Assembly (NCBI RefSeq): GCF_009856605.1
Contig: NZ_CP047242.1
Coordinates: 2,230,001-2,294,000, forward strand
Direction: 5' to 3'
Length of the DNA stretch: 64,000 bases
Source: Trichormus variabilis 0441
Lineage (GTDB): Bacteria > Cyanobacteriota > Cyanobacteriia > Cyanobacteriales > Nostocaceae
Shown: one piece after another, positions 1 through 8,423 of the stretch
Position numbering within the stretch: the stretch's first letter is position 1
Layout: every line of letters starts with the position of its first letter
Translations under genes and position numbers: made by a program
The notes under the pieces: model-generated
What the model was told of the DNA's origin: nothing
What the model saw: the letters and a program-made list of their open reading frames with translations, nothing else
Databases searched by the model: none

Positions 1-1114
1 ATGAGCCTTGACTATCTTTTCCTATACCAGATATTGTCTTACCATCTGATGATAAACTACCTTGATTTTCTGCCAATCTCCAATATCCTGATATTATCCT
101 AATCTCTTTTATCTCCACTATATTAGTTTCATGGTTAACATTTCCTTCTATAGCAACCTTAGCTGTTCCATTCCAAAAATGTTTATGTATTAACGTACCA
201 TCAAAATAATCTTCTTTTTGGTGAGTAATTGATAGAGTTGCTTGTCCACTACCAAACTTACCTAGCCAAGTACCGAGCATTTCAGGAAAGTTTGCTGGAT
301 TATTTTCCAATAAAATTAACGCTAACCATTCTTGTATAGACTGAGGACGATTCTCAGGCTTAACTTCCATTCCTCTGAGAATAGCTTGATTTACTTGATC
401 ACTAATATGAGAACTGATATTTTTTGGTTCTACCAATGATGTACCAATAGCTCTGAGTGGAGCCATTGTAGGAACTTCACCTGTTACTAAAGAATATAAT
501 GTTGCTGCCAAGGCATAAACATCTGTATAAGCACCCCGTTTTGCTCTTTCCTCGTATTGCTCTATTGGTGCAAAGCCAGAAGACAAATATTCAGTGTGTT
601 TCTGTGTCAAATTTGGACTAAATTGACGAGCTATACCAAAATCAATTAACACCGCTTCTGATTTACCAGAACGCAGCATGATATTCTGTGGCTTGATATC
701 CCGATGCAGCAATCCATTGTTATGAACTACTGTTAGCGCTTCACCAATCTGATGAATGTAACGCAATGCTTCCGCTTCAGGTAAAACACCTTGATTTTCA
801 ACCCGACTGGCTAAATTTTCCCCGTCGATGTATTGCATCACAATGCACCACAAGGAATCCTCATTAATAACCTCATGGATTTGGACGATGTGGGGGTGAC
901 TACATTTAGCTAACTTGATAGCTTCATTCAAAAAATCTTGCTGAAACTTGGCAAAATCGGAATGGCGTTGCACTTGATCATTCAGAGTTTTGATAACAAC
1001 CGAGCGTCCATAATTATCTCTAGCGCGATAAGTTATACCAAATCCGCCTTCGCCTAATTCTTGTTCAATAGTATACTTACCACCTTGCAATTGCTGCCCT
1101 GAAACCCAAGCCAT
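1..1114 (-). CDS. Ser/Thr protein kinase, partial (C-terminus outside window)
   Basis: Translated by hand from the ATG at 1114 reading left; the frame stays open to the window edge (about 371 residues visible). It shows a complete Hanks-type kinase domain: glycine loop GEGGFG at about 21-26, the ATP-binding lysine K42 in VIK, catalytic loop HRDIKPQN at 137-144 (D139, K141) and DFG at 158-160, so it should be active. After the kinase domain (about residue 275 on) comes a beta-rich segment, not a PASTA or WD40 repeat, which may be a lipocalin-like sensor. No membrane segment is seen in the visible part, so it is probably cytosolic. Such kinases are numerous in Nostoc and usually lack known substrates. 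It is divergent from typA across a 288-base gap, which probably holds both promoters. Confidence 0.9.
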   Translation of the reverse strand, partial: MAWVSGQQLQGGKYTIEQELGEGGFGITYRARDNYGRSVVIKTLNDQVQRHSDFAKFQQDFLNEAIKLAKCSHPHIVQIHEVINEDSLWCIVMQYIDGENLASRVENQGVLPEAEALRYIHQIGEALTVVHNNGLLHRDIKPQNIMLRSGKSEAVLIDFGIARQFSPNLTQKHTEYLSSGFAPIEQYEERAKRGAYTDVYALAATLYSLVTGEVPTMAPLRAIGTSLVEPKNISSHISDQVNQAILRGMEVKPENRPQSIQEWLALILLENNPANFPEMLGTWLGKFGSGQATLSITHQKEDYFDGTLIHKHFWNGTAKVAIEGNVNHETNIVEIKEIRIISGYWRLAENQGSLSSDGKTISGIGKDSQGS

Positions 1115-1402
1115 TGTTTACAAGCCAATAAAATTAGTGTCAATTTTGGCACTGTTATTACATAAATGTCCTGAGAAGGATTGACTATTTATTTTGTGTA
1201 AACTCAAAATCCACTGAGTTTAATAAACTGCCTTATTTCTCCATCGCTGTCACATTTACAAAGACCTCTAGAATTGTGACAATTACGCTAGAATTATTAA
1301 AGCTTCTTTACAGAATTCGCAGATCATCCCCAATTCTGTTAAAACAGCCTAGACCAAGATGTAAATTGTAAAATTTCCCCTAGACTTCACTAAAAATCCT
1401 CT

Positions 1403-3193
1403 ATGACGCTCCCAATTCGTAACGTCGCCATTATCGCCCACGTTGACCACGGCAAAACAACCCTGGTTGATGCTCTCCTCAAACAATCCGGCATTTTCCG
1501 CGAAGGCGAAGACGTTCCGGATTGCGTCATGGACTCTAACGCCTTGGAGCGAGAGCGGGGGATTACCATTTTGTCGAAAAATACAGCCGTTCGCTACAAA
1601 GAAACACTAATCAATATTGTTGATACTCCCGGACACGCCGATTTTGGTGGTGAAGTGGAACGGGTACTCGGCATGGTTGACGGATGTCTACTGATTGTTG
1701 ATGCCAATGAAGGCCCCATGCCTCAGACAAGGTTTGTGTTGAAAAAAGCTTTGGAAAAAGGCTTGCGCCCCATCGTTGTTATCAACAAAATTGACCGCGC
1801 TAAGGCTGACCCCCACGTTGCAGTGGATAAGGTGCTGGATCTGTTCTTAGAATTAGGTGCAGACGAAGACCAGTGTGATTTTACCTATCTCTTTGCTTCT
1901 GGTATGGGCGGTTATGCCAAAGAAAGCATGGAAGCAGAGGCGGTAGATATGCAGCCCTTGTTTAATGCGATTCTGCAACACGTTCCACCACCAGTAGGCG
2001 ACATCAACAAGCCCCTACAATTGCAAGTCACAACCCTAGATTATTCTGAATACTTGGGACGGATTGTCATTGGCAGAATTCACAACGGTACTATCCGCGC
2101 TGGTCAGCAAGCGGCTCTAGTCACAGAAAATGGCTCTATTGTCAAGGGCAAAATCACCAAGTTGATGGGATTTGAAGGGCTGAAGCGGGTAGAGATGGAA
2201 GAAGCAACCGCAGGCTATATTGTTGCGGTGGCTGGTTTCGCTGATGCTTACATTGGTGAAACAATTACTGATCCAACCGAACCCCAAGCTTTACCACTAA
2301 TTAAGGTGGATGAGCCTACCTTACAAATGACCTTCTGGGTAAACGATTCACCCTTTGCTGGTCAAGAAGGTAAGTTGGTGACATCCAGACAAGTACGCGA
2401 TCGCCTATTCCGCGAACTAGAAACCAACGTTGCTTTACGCGTTGAAGAAACCGACTCCCCCGACAAATTCCTAGTTTCCGGTCGTGGAGAACTGCACCTG
2501 GGTATCTTAATCGAAACCATGCGCCGAGAAGGTTTTGAGTTCCAAGTATCTCAGCCACAAGTAATTTACCGCGAAATCAACGGTCAACCTTGCGAACCTT
2601 ATGAATTGTTGGTGTTAGACGTTCCTGCTGATGCTGTTGGTAGCTGTATCGAACGTTTGGGACAACGCAAAGGCGAAATGCAGGATATGCAGCCTGGAAG
2701 TGGCGATCGCACCCAGCTAGAGTTTGTCATTCCCGCCCGTGGTTTGATTGGTTTCCGTGGTGAATTCATGCGGATGACCCGTGGTGAAGGTATCATGAAT
2801 CACAGCTTCTTAGATTACCGTCAACTCAGTGGTGATATTGAAGCCCGTAACAAAGGCGTTCTCATCTCCTTTGAAGAAGGCGTTTCTACCTTCTACGCCA
2901 TGAAGAACGCAGAAGATAGAGGCTCATTCTTCATTACTCCTGGTACTAAAGTTTACCGAGGTATGATTGTCGGCGAACACAACCGTCCTCAAGACTTGGA
3001 ATTGAATGTCTGCAAAACCAAGCAGTTAACCAACCACCGTGCGGCTGGTGGTGATGAATTGGTTCAGTTGCAAGCACCAATCGACATGAGTTTAGAGCGT
3101 GCGTTGGAGTACATCGGCCCCGATGAGTTGGTGGAAGTTACACCCCAATCTATTCGTCTACGGAAGATGTCGAAGAAATTGGCAAAACGGTAA
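1403..3193 (+). CDS. typA: Translational GTPase TypA/BipA
   Basis: 596 residues, the usual family length. It has G1 AHVDHGKTT (about 12-20), a G2/switch region around ERERGIT, G3 DTPGH and G4 NKID, followed by EF-G-like domains II, III and V and the BipA-specific C-terminal domain, which ends in a basic tail. TypA binds the 70S ribosome and acts in 50S assembly and stress adaptation. It starts at the first ATG; no strong Shine-Dalgarno is visible. A clear intrinsic terminator follows 27 bases after the stop, so it is probably transcribed alone. Confidence 0.97.
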   Translation: MTLPIRNVAIIAHVDHGKTTLVDALLKQSGIFREGEDVPDCVMDSNALERERGITILSKNTAVRYKETLINIVDTPGHADFGGEVERVLGMVDGCLLIVDANEGPMPQTRFVLKKALEKGLRPIVVINKIDRAKADPHVAVDKVLDLFLELGADEDQCDFTYLFASGMGGYAKESMEAEAVDMQPLFNAILQHVPPPVGDINKPLQLQVTTLDYSEYLGRIVIGRIHNGTIRAGQQAALVTENGSIVKGKITKLMGFEGLKRVEMEEATAGYIVAVAGFADAYIGETITDPTEPQALPLIKVDEPTLQMTFWVNDSPFAGQEGKLVTSRQVRDRLFRELETNVALRVEETDSPDKFLVSGRGELHLGILIETMRREGFEFQVSQPQVIYREINGQPCEPYELLVLDVPADAVGSCIERLGQRKGEMQDMQPGSGDRTQLEFVIPARGLIGFRGEFMRMTRGEGIMNHSFLDYRQLSGDIEARNKGVLISFEEGVSTFYAMKNAEDRGSFFITPGTKVYRGMIVGEHNRPQDLELNVCKTKQLTNHRAAGGDELVQLQAPIDMSLERALEYIGPDELVEVTPQSIRLRKMSKKLAKR

Positions 3194-3220
3194 ATAAAGC
3201 GATCGTTTAATTGATTTGGA

Positions 3221-3245
3221 AAGCCCGCTAATGCGGGCTTTTTTA
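3221..3245 (+). terminator. Rho-independent terminator of typA
   Basis: A perfect 8-bp stem (AAGCCCGC / GCGGGCTT) with a TAAT loop runs directly into a T-tract, 27 bases after the typA stop codon. This is the clearest terminator in the left part of the window. Confidence 0.9.
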
Positions 3246-3327
3246 GTTGACGAGTTACAGCATTGTACAATTAAAATTGAATTTCAGAGTCGGTCTCTTT
3301 ATTTTTAAGTACTTCATGCAGGAACTT

Positions 3328-4083
3328 ATGGTGCCTATACCTGAACAAAAATATGAATTTTCTGAAATCAAAATTTTGAATGAGCGTATCACTGATCTTA
3401 TTTTCTTTGATGGGAATATCTCCCAGTGGGTAACTGATACTTGCTATTTGTTAGCAGTAATTTTTGGAGAATCACATCATAGCATCAAAGATATGTATTT
3501 GCTTATTCAGTCTATAGAGTATGCCCCAGAGGAGTTGGCATCTGATATATATCGTCAAAATGAGTGGGGAAAAGTCAAGGATAACATTCTGAATATTCTT
3601 CAAATGTGCCAACAAGAACTGGAAATTCTTCACGCTCAAACTTATCGAAATGAAATCAGTGATTCAAGTTTATTGTCTGAGTATGTGAGTGTGACACGTA
3701 TTCAAGAATTATGCGCGATCAAATCGGAGCGTGTTGATTTGAAGAAATTAATAAAGCTATGTGAAGAACTAAATATTGCTCATGCTAACAATCTTAATTT
3801 TTCTGTAGCAATGCTTGTGAGGGCAATACTAGATCACATTCCTCCTATATTTTCAAAGAGGACTTTTAAGGAAGTAGCCTCGGAATATGGAGGTAAGAGT
3901 TTTAAGGATACAATGCAACATCTTGAAAACGGTGCTAGAAAGATAGCAGACTCTCATCTTCATATTCCAATTAGCAAGAAACAAGCTCTTCCTACATCTG
4001 TACAGGTCAATTTTTCTCAGTATATAGATGTATTGCTTGGTGAAGTGATCTGTATACTGCAATCAGTAAAGCAAACAGAATAA
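3328..4083 (+). CDS. Unknown protein, alpha-helical, 251 aa; defence-associated family suspected
   Basis: The frame is open from a TTG at 3247, but that start would lie on the typA terminator. ATG 3316 and ATG 3328 are better, and 3328 has AGGA four bases upstream. The protein is helical with no signal peptide or membrane segment. Its C-terminal half (about LKKLIKLCEELN through HLHIPISKKQALP) has a regular pattern that I recall from uncharacterised bacterial proteins, sometimes found near defence genes; this is memory, not a search result. The last codons (QTE-stop) and the following DNA match the 3' ends and downstream DNA of the two 73-residue genes at 4258 and 5453. This suggests that the gene was inserted into, or recombined with, a copy of that repeat. 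It stands first in the toxin-antitoxin island. Function unknown. Confidence 0.75.
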   Translation: MVPIPEQKYEFSEIKILNERITDLIFFDGNISQWVTDTCYLLAVIFGESHHSIKDMYLLIQSIEYAPEELASDIYRQNEWGKVKDNILNILQMCQQELEILHAQTYRNEISDSSLLSEYVSVTRIQELCAIKSERVDLKKLIKLCEELNIAHANNLNFSVAMLVRAILDHIPPIFSKRTFKEVASEYGGKSFKDTMQHLENGARKIADSHLHIPISKKQALPTSVQVNFSQYIDVLLGEVICILQSVKQTE

Positions 4084-4193
4084 AATTCTTTAGTAGGTTT
4101 ACCGAGTATAAGAATATCAGTAAAGTTACGCAAAAATAGTGTGATTACAATCGCTACAACTCACACGAAATGTTATTACTGGAAAGCGATCGC
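4070..4193 (+). repeat. Tail repeat, copy A (matches 5661-5796)
   Basis: This stretch begins in the last codons of the unknown gene and ends in a HIP1 octamer at 4186-4193. It aligns with 5661-5796, including AACAGAATAAAATTC near the start and GGTTATTACTGGAAAGCGAT (one mismatch) at the end. Copy A lacks about 15 bases present in copy C. A weaker, shorter match to its beginning follows the first 73-residue gene at about 4467-4497. Confidence 0.85.
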
Positions 4194-4260
4194 CATTTAG
4201 CAGATATTATTACAGAAAGCGATCGCCTATCCATTCTCTAAGGAAGTTGAGAACAAAATG
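4186..4260 (+). repeat. 75-base head repeat, copy 1 (matches 5381-5455)
   Basis: The 75 bases upstream of and including the ATG of the first 73-residue gene are repeated with only a few mismatches before the second gene. The match begins exactly at a HIP1 octamer, which is also where tail repeat A ends. It includes the shared leader with AAGGAAGTTGAGAAC just before the ATG, so both genes probably share translation signals. Confidence 0.9.
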
Positions 4261-4479
4261 GAAGATGAATTACGTCCTGAGTACGACTTTGCTCAAATGC
4301 AGGAAGGCGTTAAGGGTAAATATGTTGAGAGATATCGTACACAAACCAACTTAGTGCGTTTAGATCCCGATGTTGCCCAAGCTTTCCCCAATGATGAAGC
4401 TGTGAATAACGCATTAAGATTACTAATCCAGATTGCCCAGCGTCAGAAACCCAACAATACTGTGCAGCAAACAGAATAA
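4258..4479 (+). CDS. Small ribbon-helix-helix-like protein, antitoxin-like, copy 1
   Basis: 73 residues, nearly identical to the protein at 5453. A YDF motif and a GKYVERYR segment precede TNLVRLDPDVAQAFPNDEAV, which reads as a short beta-strand followed by two helices (NNALRLLIQIAQRQ), as in ribbon-helix-helix DNA-binding proteins. The order YDF...GKY...strand-helix-helix resembles BrnA-type antitoxins. AAGGAAG lies upstream of the ATG. No toxin follows directly; the next pair at 4674 has its own antitoxin. It may be a solitary antitoxin or a regulator of the island. The fold is inferred from the sequence pattern only. Confidence 0.75.
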   Translation: MEDELRPEYDFAQMQEGVKGKYVERYRTQTNLVRLDPDVAQAFPNDEAVNNALRLLIQIAQRQKPNNTVQQTE

Positions 4480-4673
4480 CAGTTTTTGGTAGGGTTTAAG
4501 ACGTTGAGTGAAGTGTTTTTTGTTGGTGAATGATGGCAATATCAAGCTATGACGATTAGCGATCGCTCAAAACTAATTAGGGTTTCAAAGTATACTCAAG
4601 ATTAAAAGGTAGCTAAAACTAAAACTGAAGAAAAAGTTATATTCAAAATATTAGGTTTTGGGAAAGACTATCA

Positions 4674-4901
4674 ATGCACCAAATTAATTTGCAAGAAGCT
4701 GAGACTCGCCTAGCGGAACTGATTGAAGAGGTGGCTAGTGGAGAAGAGGTCATCATCACACGCAACGATGGGACATCGTTTAAAATTGTGCCGATTGGAG
4801 AAGTGAAAGCATATCCAAAGTTCGGTAGTGCTAAGGGTTTAGTGAAAATGTCAGATGATTTTGATGAGCCATTGGCAGATTTTGAGGAATACGCTCCATG
4901 A
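4674..4901 (+). CDS. Phd/YefM-type antitoxin
   Basis: 75 residues. The N-terminal half (INLQEAETRLAELIEEVASG, then EEVIITRNDG) is the typical Phd/YefM DNA-binding and dimerisation domain. The acidic C-terminus (SDDFDEPLADFEEY) is the usual flexible toxin-neutralising tail. Its stop overlaps the start of the PIN gene in ATGA at 4898-4901, the standard coupling of toxin-antitoxin operons. It probably represses its own promoter in the gap 4480-4673. Confidence 0.93.
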   Translation: MHQINLQEAETRLAELIEEVASGEEVIITRNDGTSFKIVPIGEVKAYPKFGSAKGLVKMSDDFDEPLADFEEYAP

Positions 4902-5284
4902 GGCTTATGCTCGACACCCATACGTTTTTGTGGTTTATTGAGGGCATTTTAAGTCTCAGTGACACAGCAAAAAACCTCATTGAAGATCAGCGAAATCAAA
5001 GGTTTTTGAGCATTGCAAGTCTTTGGGAAATATCTATCAAAGTCAGTATTGGCAAGCTAGAACTGGATATGACTTTTACTGAGTTGGTTAGACAACAGGT
5101 TTATGGTAATGCGATTGAATTGCTTGAAATACAGCCAGAACATTTAGATGAGTTAGCAAAGCTGCCTTTTTACCATAAAGATCCTTTTGATAGGCTGATG
5201 ATTTCTCAATCTTTGGTAGAGAGCATAACTATAGTTACTAAAGACAGTGTGTTTGAAAGTTATCCTGTGCAGATATTATGGTGA
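4898..5284 (+). CDS. PIN-domain toxin (VapC-like ribonuclease)
   Basis: 128 residues. It opens with MRLMLDTHTFLWF, placing the first metal-binding Asp (D6), and has the central acidic site around SLWEISIKV (E44). HKDPFDRLMISQSL holds the conserved aspartates, and VTKDSVF is the last conserved segment. This is the VapC-like subgroup that commonly pairs with Phd-type antitoxins. The expected activity is Mg-dependent cleavage of RNA, often tRNA or rRNA, when free of its antitoxin. All expected acidic residues appear present, so it is probably functional. It is translationally coupled to the preceding antitoxin. Confidence 0.93.
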   Translation: MRLMLDTHTFLWFIEGILSLSDTAKNLIEDQRNQRFLSIASLWEISIKVSIGKLELDMTFTELVRQQVYGNAIELLEIQPEHLDELAKLPFYHKDPFDRLMISQSLVESITIVTKDSVFESYPVQILW

Positions 5285-5380
5285 ACTATACTGCGTTTAT
5301 AAAAGTTATTAGTAAGAGTTAAGACTTTTAGTATAGTTTTTTGGTTGTAAATTATATTAGTACCAAACTATGAATTTTTA

Positions 5381-5455
5381 GCGATCGCAATTTAGCAGAT
5401 ATTATTACAGAAAGCGAGTGCCTATCCATTCTCTAAGGAAGTTGAGAACGAAATG
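5381..5455 (+). repeat. 75-base head repeat, copy 2 (matches 4186-4260)
   Basis: Second copy of the leader before the 73-residue genes. It begins with HIP1 at 5381-5388. A second HIP1 present in copy 1 (GCGATCGCC) has decayed here to GCGAGTGCC. Confidence 0.9.
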
Positions 5456-5674
5456 GAAGATGAATTACGTCCTGAGTACGACTTCACTCAAATGCAGGCA
5501 GGCGTTAGGGGTAAATATGTTGAAAGATATCGTACACAAACAAACTTAGTGCGTTTAGATCCCGATGTTGCCCAAGCTTTTCCCAACGATGAAGCAGTGA
5601 ATAACGCATTAAGATTACTAATAGAGATTGCCCAGCGCCAGCAAACTAACACTACTGTACAGCGAACAGAATAA
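5453..5674 (+). CDS. Small ribbon-helix-helix-like protein, antitoxin-like, copy 2
   Basis: 73 residues, a paralogue of the protein at 4258. The differences are few and lie mostly in the N-terminal part (T/A, A/E, R/K) and the C-terminal tail. The core TNLVRLDPDVAQAFPNDEAV is unchanged, which suggests either recent duplication or selection on the DNA-binding core. Leader DNA and downstream DNA are duplicated too, so the duplication unit was larger than the gene. It sits between the two toxin-antitoxin pairs, all in one direction. Confidence 0.75.
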   Translation: MEDELRPEYDFTQMQAGVRGKYVERYRTQTNLVRLDPDVAQAFPNDEAVNNALRLLIEIAQRQQTNTTVQRTE

Positions 5675-5796
5675 AATTCCTCAGTAGGAGCTGAGACTGT
5701 TCAGGTTATTGAGCATAAAGCCATCAGTGAAGTTACTCAAAGGTAGTTTGATTACGCCACAACTCATACGAAAGGTTATTACTGGAAAGCGATCGC
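5661..5796 (+). repeat. Tail repeat, copy C (matches 4070-4193)
   Basis: It runs from the last codons of the second 73-residue gene to a HIP1 octamer at 5789-5796. Similarity to copy A is lost immediately after the HIP1 site. Confidence 0.85.
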
Positions 5797-5859
5797 CCTT
5801 ATCATAATATTTAGTCCAATTTTGAGTAAAAATTAAAAGGATTGAAAAAGGCAATTCTT

Positions 5860-6120
5860 ATGACTATTCGTGAAACTACCATCGCAAAATTGCAGCAACT
5901 TTCCGAGCCACTCCTGCAAGAAGTGACCGACTTCATTGATTTCGTTATCCAAAAACATCAAGTTAAAATGACTGATAGTCAGCCTGATGAAAGGCTTGAT
6001 GAAAAATGGTCACAATGGTTTGAAGCTGTGGATTGTCTGGATGTATCTCCATCTGAACCAGTCAGTAACTATCAGCAACTCTTACTCAATAAGTATCGGC
6101 AACAAGGGCTAGAGTTATGA
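5860..6120 (+). CDS. DUF2281-like antitoxin
   Basis: 86 residues from ATG 5860, which has AAAAAGG eight bases upstream; the frame is open from a TTG at 5842 but that lies over the ribosome site. The start MTIRETTIAKLQQLSEPLLQ followed by EVTDFIDFVIQKHQ matches the DUF2281/VapB-like antitoxins that precede PIN toxins in cyanobacteria. The middle is acidic and the C-terminus is a short helix. Its stop overlaps the next start as ATGA at 6117-6120, so the pair is translationally coupled. Confidence 0.88.
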   Translation: MTIRETTIAKLQQLSEPLLQEVTDFIDFVIQKHQVKMTDSQPDERLDEKWSQWFEAVDCLDVSPSEPVSNYQQLLLNKYRQQGLEL

Positions 6121-6527
6121 CCCTGTGTGATGCAGGAGTTTTATTGTGTTTAGTTGACCGCACTCAGCCTCAGCATAATGCTTGTAAAATCGCAGTGATA
6201 CGTTTGGCAAAGCCGCTCATCACAACTTGGTCATGCCTTACAGAAGCTATGTATCTTGCCCTGCATCGTGGTGGATGGCAAATGCAAAAACAGTTAGGGC
6301 AACTTCTTTTAGATAAACTGCTGACGGTTTACGAAATTCAGGAGAGTGATTACAGCCGCTTATTGGCACTGATGGAGCAATATCGCGATCGCCCAATGGA
6401 CTTAGCAGATGCAACGTTGGTTTTGACGGCTGAAAAGACAGGGAATCGTCAAATTCTTACCCTTGACTCTGATTTCTTGTTTTATCGAATTGGTCATCAA
6501 GACACCTTTGAAATCATTTCACTCTGA
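6117..6527 (+). CDS. PIN-domain toxin, second pair
   Basis: 136 residues. The start is MTLCDAGVLLCLVD (D5 as first metal ligand). WSCLTEAMYLA carries the conserved Glu, DLADATLVLTAE the second aspartate cluster, and ILTLDSDFLFYR the last acidic pair. This subtype differs from the PIN gene at 4898; the two pairs are therefore unrelated acquisitions rather than one duplicated operon. Expected role: RNA cleavage when released from the DUF2281-like antitoxin. Confidence 0.93.
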   Translation: MTLCDAGVLLCLVDRTQPQHNACKIAVIRLAKPLITTWSCLTEAMYLALHRGGWQMQKQLGQLLLDKLLTVYEIQESDYSRLLALMEQYRDRPMDLADATLVLTAEKTGNRQILTLDSDFLFYRIGHQDTFEIISL

Positions 6528-6615
6528 AGCCATGAGCTTCAGTGTGGTCAGGATATCTTTACTCTTCATCAATTTAGATGGTGCGTCAACGGATGTAACG
6601 CACCCAAATAAAGAT

Positions 6616-7023
6616 TTAAGGGACAATTAGCACCGGACAAGGGGAAAGGTTAATCACGCGAGTTGTGACGCTATCAGTAGCGCCTTCCTCGGTTAAACCT
6701 AGTCCCCGGCAACCCATGATAATTAAATCAGCACTAATCTCATCGGCAACATCGCAGATGGTAAAGGCTGGTTTGCCTTGTTTTTCCACAATTTCTGAGG
6801 AAATACCTTGCTGCGAAAATAAAGCCTGGGCATCCCTGAGCAGTTTGGCAACGGCTTCGGGAGACACCATTGGATCAGCACTAGACTCGTCTGGGGAAGA
6901 TTCTTCTACCACAGACAGCAGTATTAAGCGACTGCCATATTTCTGCACAACGTTGGTGACAACATCAGCAGCTTCCCTTGCTTCTCGGCTTTGATCGATG
7001 GGAAATAAAACTGTCTTGAACAT
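6616..7023 (-). CDS. Universal stress protein (UspA family)
   Basis: 135 residues from ATG 7023, preceded by a strong GGAGG; the frame extends to 7077 but without better signals. MFKTVLFPIDQS is the first strand with its conserved Asp. GCRGLGLTEEGATDSVTTRVI near the end corresponds to the ATP-binding G-2x-G-9x-G-S/T pattern, with the third Gly replaced by Asp. CPVLIVP is the last strand. It is a cytosolic single-domain UspA. It is divergent from pgk; the two promoters share the gap of about 90 bases. Confidence 0.92.
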   Translation of the reverse strand: MFKTVLFPIDQSREAREAADVVTNVVQKYGSRLILLSVVEESSPDESSADPMVSPEAVAKLLRDAQALFSQQGISSEIVEKQGKPAFTICDVADEISADLIIMGCRGLGLTEEGATDSVTTRVINLSPCPVLIVP

Positions 7024-7112
7024 CTCTGCACCTCCGCACCCCCGACTCCGGTAAAATCTTGATGGTTCTACTTTCAAAACAATAACAAAAAGGCAATCAG
7101 GAGGGTTTGGCT

Positions 7113-8315
7113 GTGTCTAAAAAAACTGTGGCTAGTTTATCTGCTGCTGATATTTCTGGTAAACGCGCTTTAGTGCGTGTTGACTTTAACGTGCCTTTAG
7201 ACGATCAAGGCAACATCACAGACGATACTCGCATTCGTGCGGCTCTGCCAACCATCCAAGATTTGACGCAAAAGGGCGCTAAGGTCATTCTAGCAAGCCA
7301 TTTCGGTCGTCCCAAGGGTGTAGATGAGAAATTGCGTCTTACCCCAGTAGCCAAGCGGCTATCTGAGTTGTTGGGACAAGAAGTTGTCAAAACTGATGAC
7401 TCAATTGGTGATGAAGTTGCGGCTAAGGTGGCGGCGCTGCAAAATGGCCAGGTTCTTTTATTAGAAAACGTCCGTTTTTATAAAGAAGAAGAGAAAAACG
7501 ATCCTGAATTTGCTAAAAAATTAGCTGCTAATGCTGATTTCTACGTAAACGATGCTTTTGGTACTGCACACCGCGCTCATGCTTCTACTGAAGGTGTGAC
7601 TAAATTCCTCAGTCCATCTGTGGCTGGATATTTGGTTGAGAAGGAATTGCAGTATCTCCAAAGTGCGATCGAAAATCCCCAACGTCCTTTAGCAGCCATT
7701 ATCGGTGGTTCTAAGGTTTCCAGCAAAATCGGTGTGATTGAAACCCTACTAGAGAAGTGCGACAAGCTGATCATTGGTGGTGGGATGATTTTCACCTTCT
7801 ACAAAGCTCGTGGTTTGAATGTGGGTAAGTCGCTGGTGGAAGAAGACAAGCTAGAACTGGCGAAGTCTTTGGAAGCTAAGGCGAAGGAACGTGGCGTTAG
7901 CTTGTTGTTACCTACAGATGTGGTATTGGCAGATAACTTTGCGCCTGATGCCAATTCTCAAACCGTCAGCATTGACAACATCCCCGATGGTTGGATGGGT
8001 TTGGATATCGGCCCTGATTCTGTCAAAGTCTTCCAAGAAGCCCTTGCAGATACCAAAACCGTAATTTGGAACGGGCCTATGGGTGTGTTTGAGTTTGATA
8101 AGTTTGCTGCTGGTACAGAAGCGATCGCTCATACACTAGCAGAGATTGGCAAAACTGGCACAACTACCATCATCGGCGGTGGTGACTCGGTAGCGGCTGT
8201 TGAAAAGGTTGGTTTGGCTGATCAAATGAGCCACATCTCCACCGGTGGCGGCGCTAGCTTAGAGTTACTCGAAGGCAAAGTACTGCCCGGTATCGCTGCT
8301 TTAGATGAAGCGTAG
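7113..8315 (+). CDS. pgk: Phosphoglycerate kinase
   Basis: 400 residues from GTG 7113, with AGGAGGG seven bases upstream; the TTG at 7107 would leave only one base of spacing. RVDFNVPLD is the N-terminal substrate signature, HFGRPKG the 3-phosphoglycerate binding part, [11 protein letters not shown] and GGGMIFTF the hinge region, and [11 protein letters not shown] the nucleotide-binding glycine loop. It transfers phosphate between 1,3-bisphosphoglycerate and ATP in glycolysis and in the Calvin cycle. Length and motifs are complete. An STRR-type tract follows the stop. Confidence 0.97.
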
Positions 8316-8404
8316 GTAATTAGGGAGTGGGGAATAGGGAATAGGGCTAGGGAATGGAGCGAATCACCCCAACTTCTAACCCTTCATCTCTGACCCCAAC
8401 CCCT
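8316..8404 (+). repeat. STRR-type tract (GGGAATA / CCCCAAC heptamers)
   Basis: Degenerate heptamers such as GGGAATAGGGAATAGGG, then CCAACTTCTAACCC and CCCCAACCCC, fill the gap between pgk and the Nudix gene. Confidence 0.6.
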
Positions 8405-8423
8405 AAACTCATGTAAGGAATAT

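Noticed and set aside
2316..2796. Minus-strand frames opposite typA
   Set aside because: They are antisense shadows of a conserved gene, without starts or protein-like patterns. The same applies to frames opposite pgk, glyS, comM, petH and others.
3247..3327. N-terminal extension of the unknown gene from TTG 3247
   Set aside because: It would start on the typA terminator and has no ribosome site, whereas ATG 3328 has AGGA at a short but acceptable distance.
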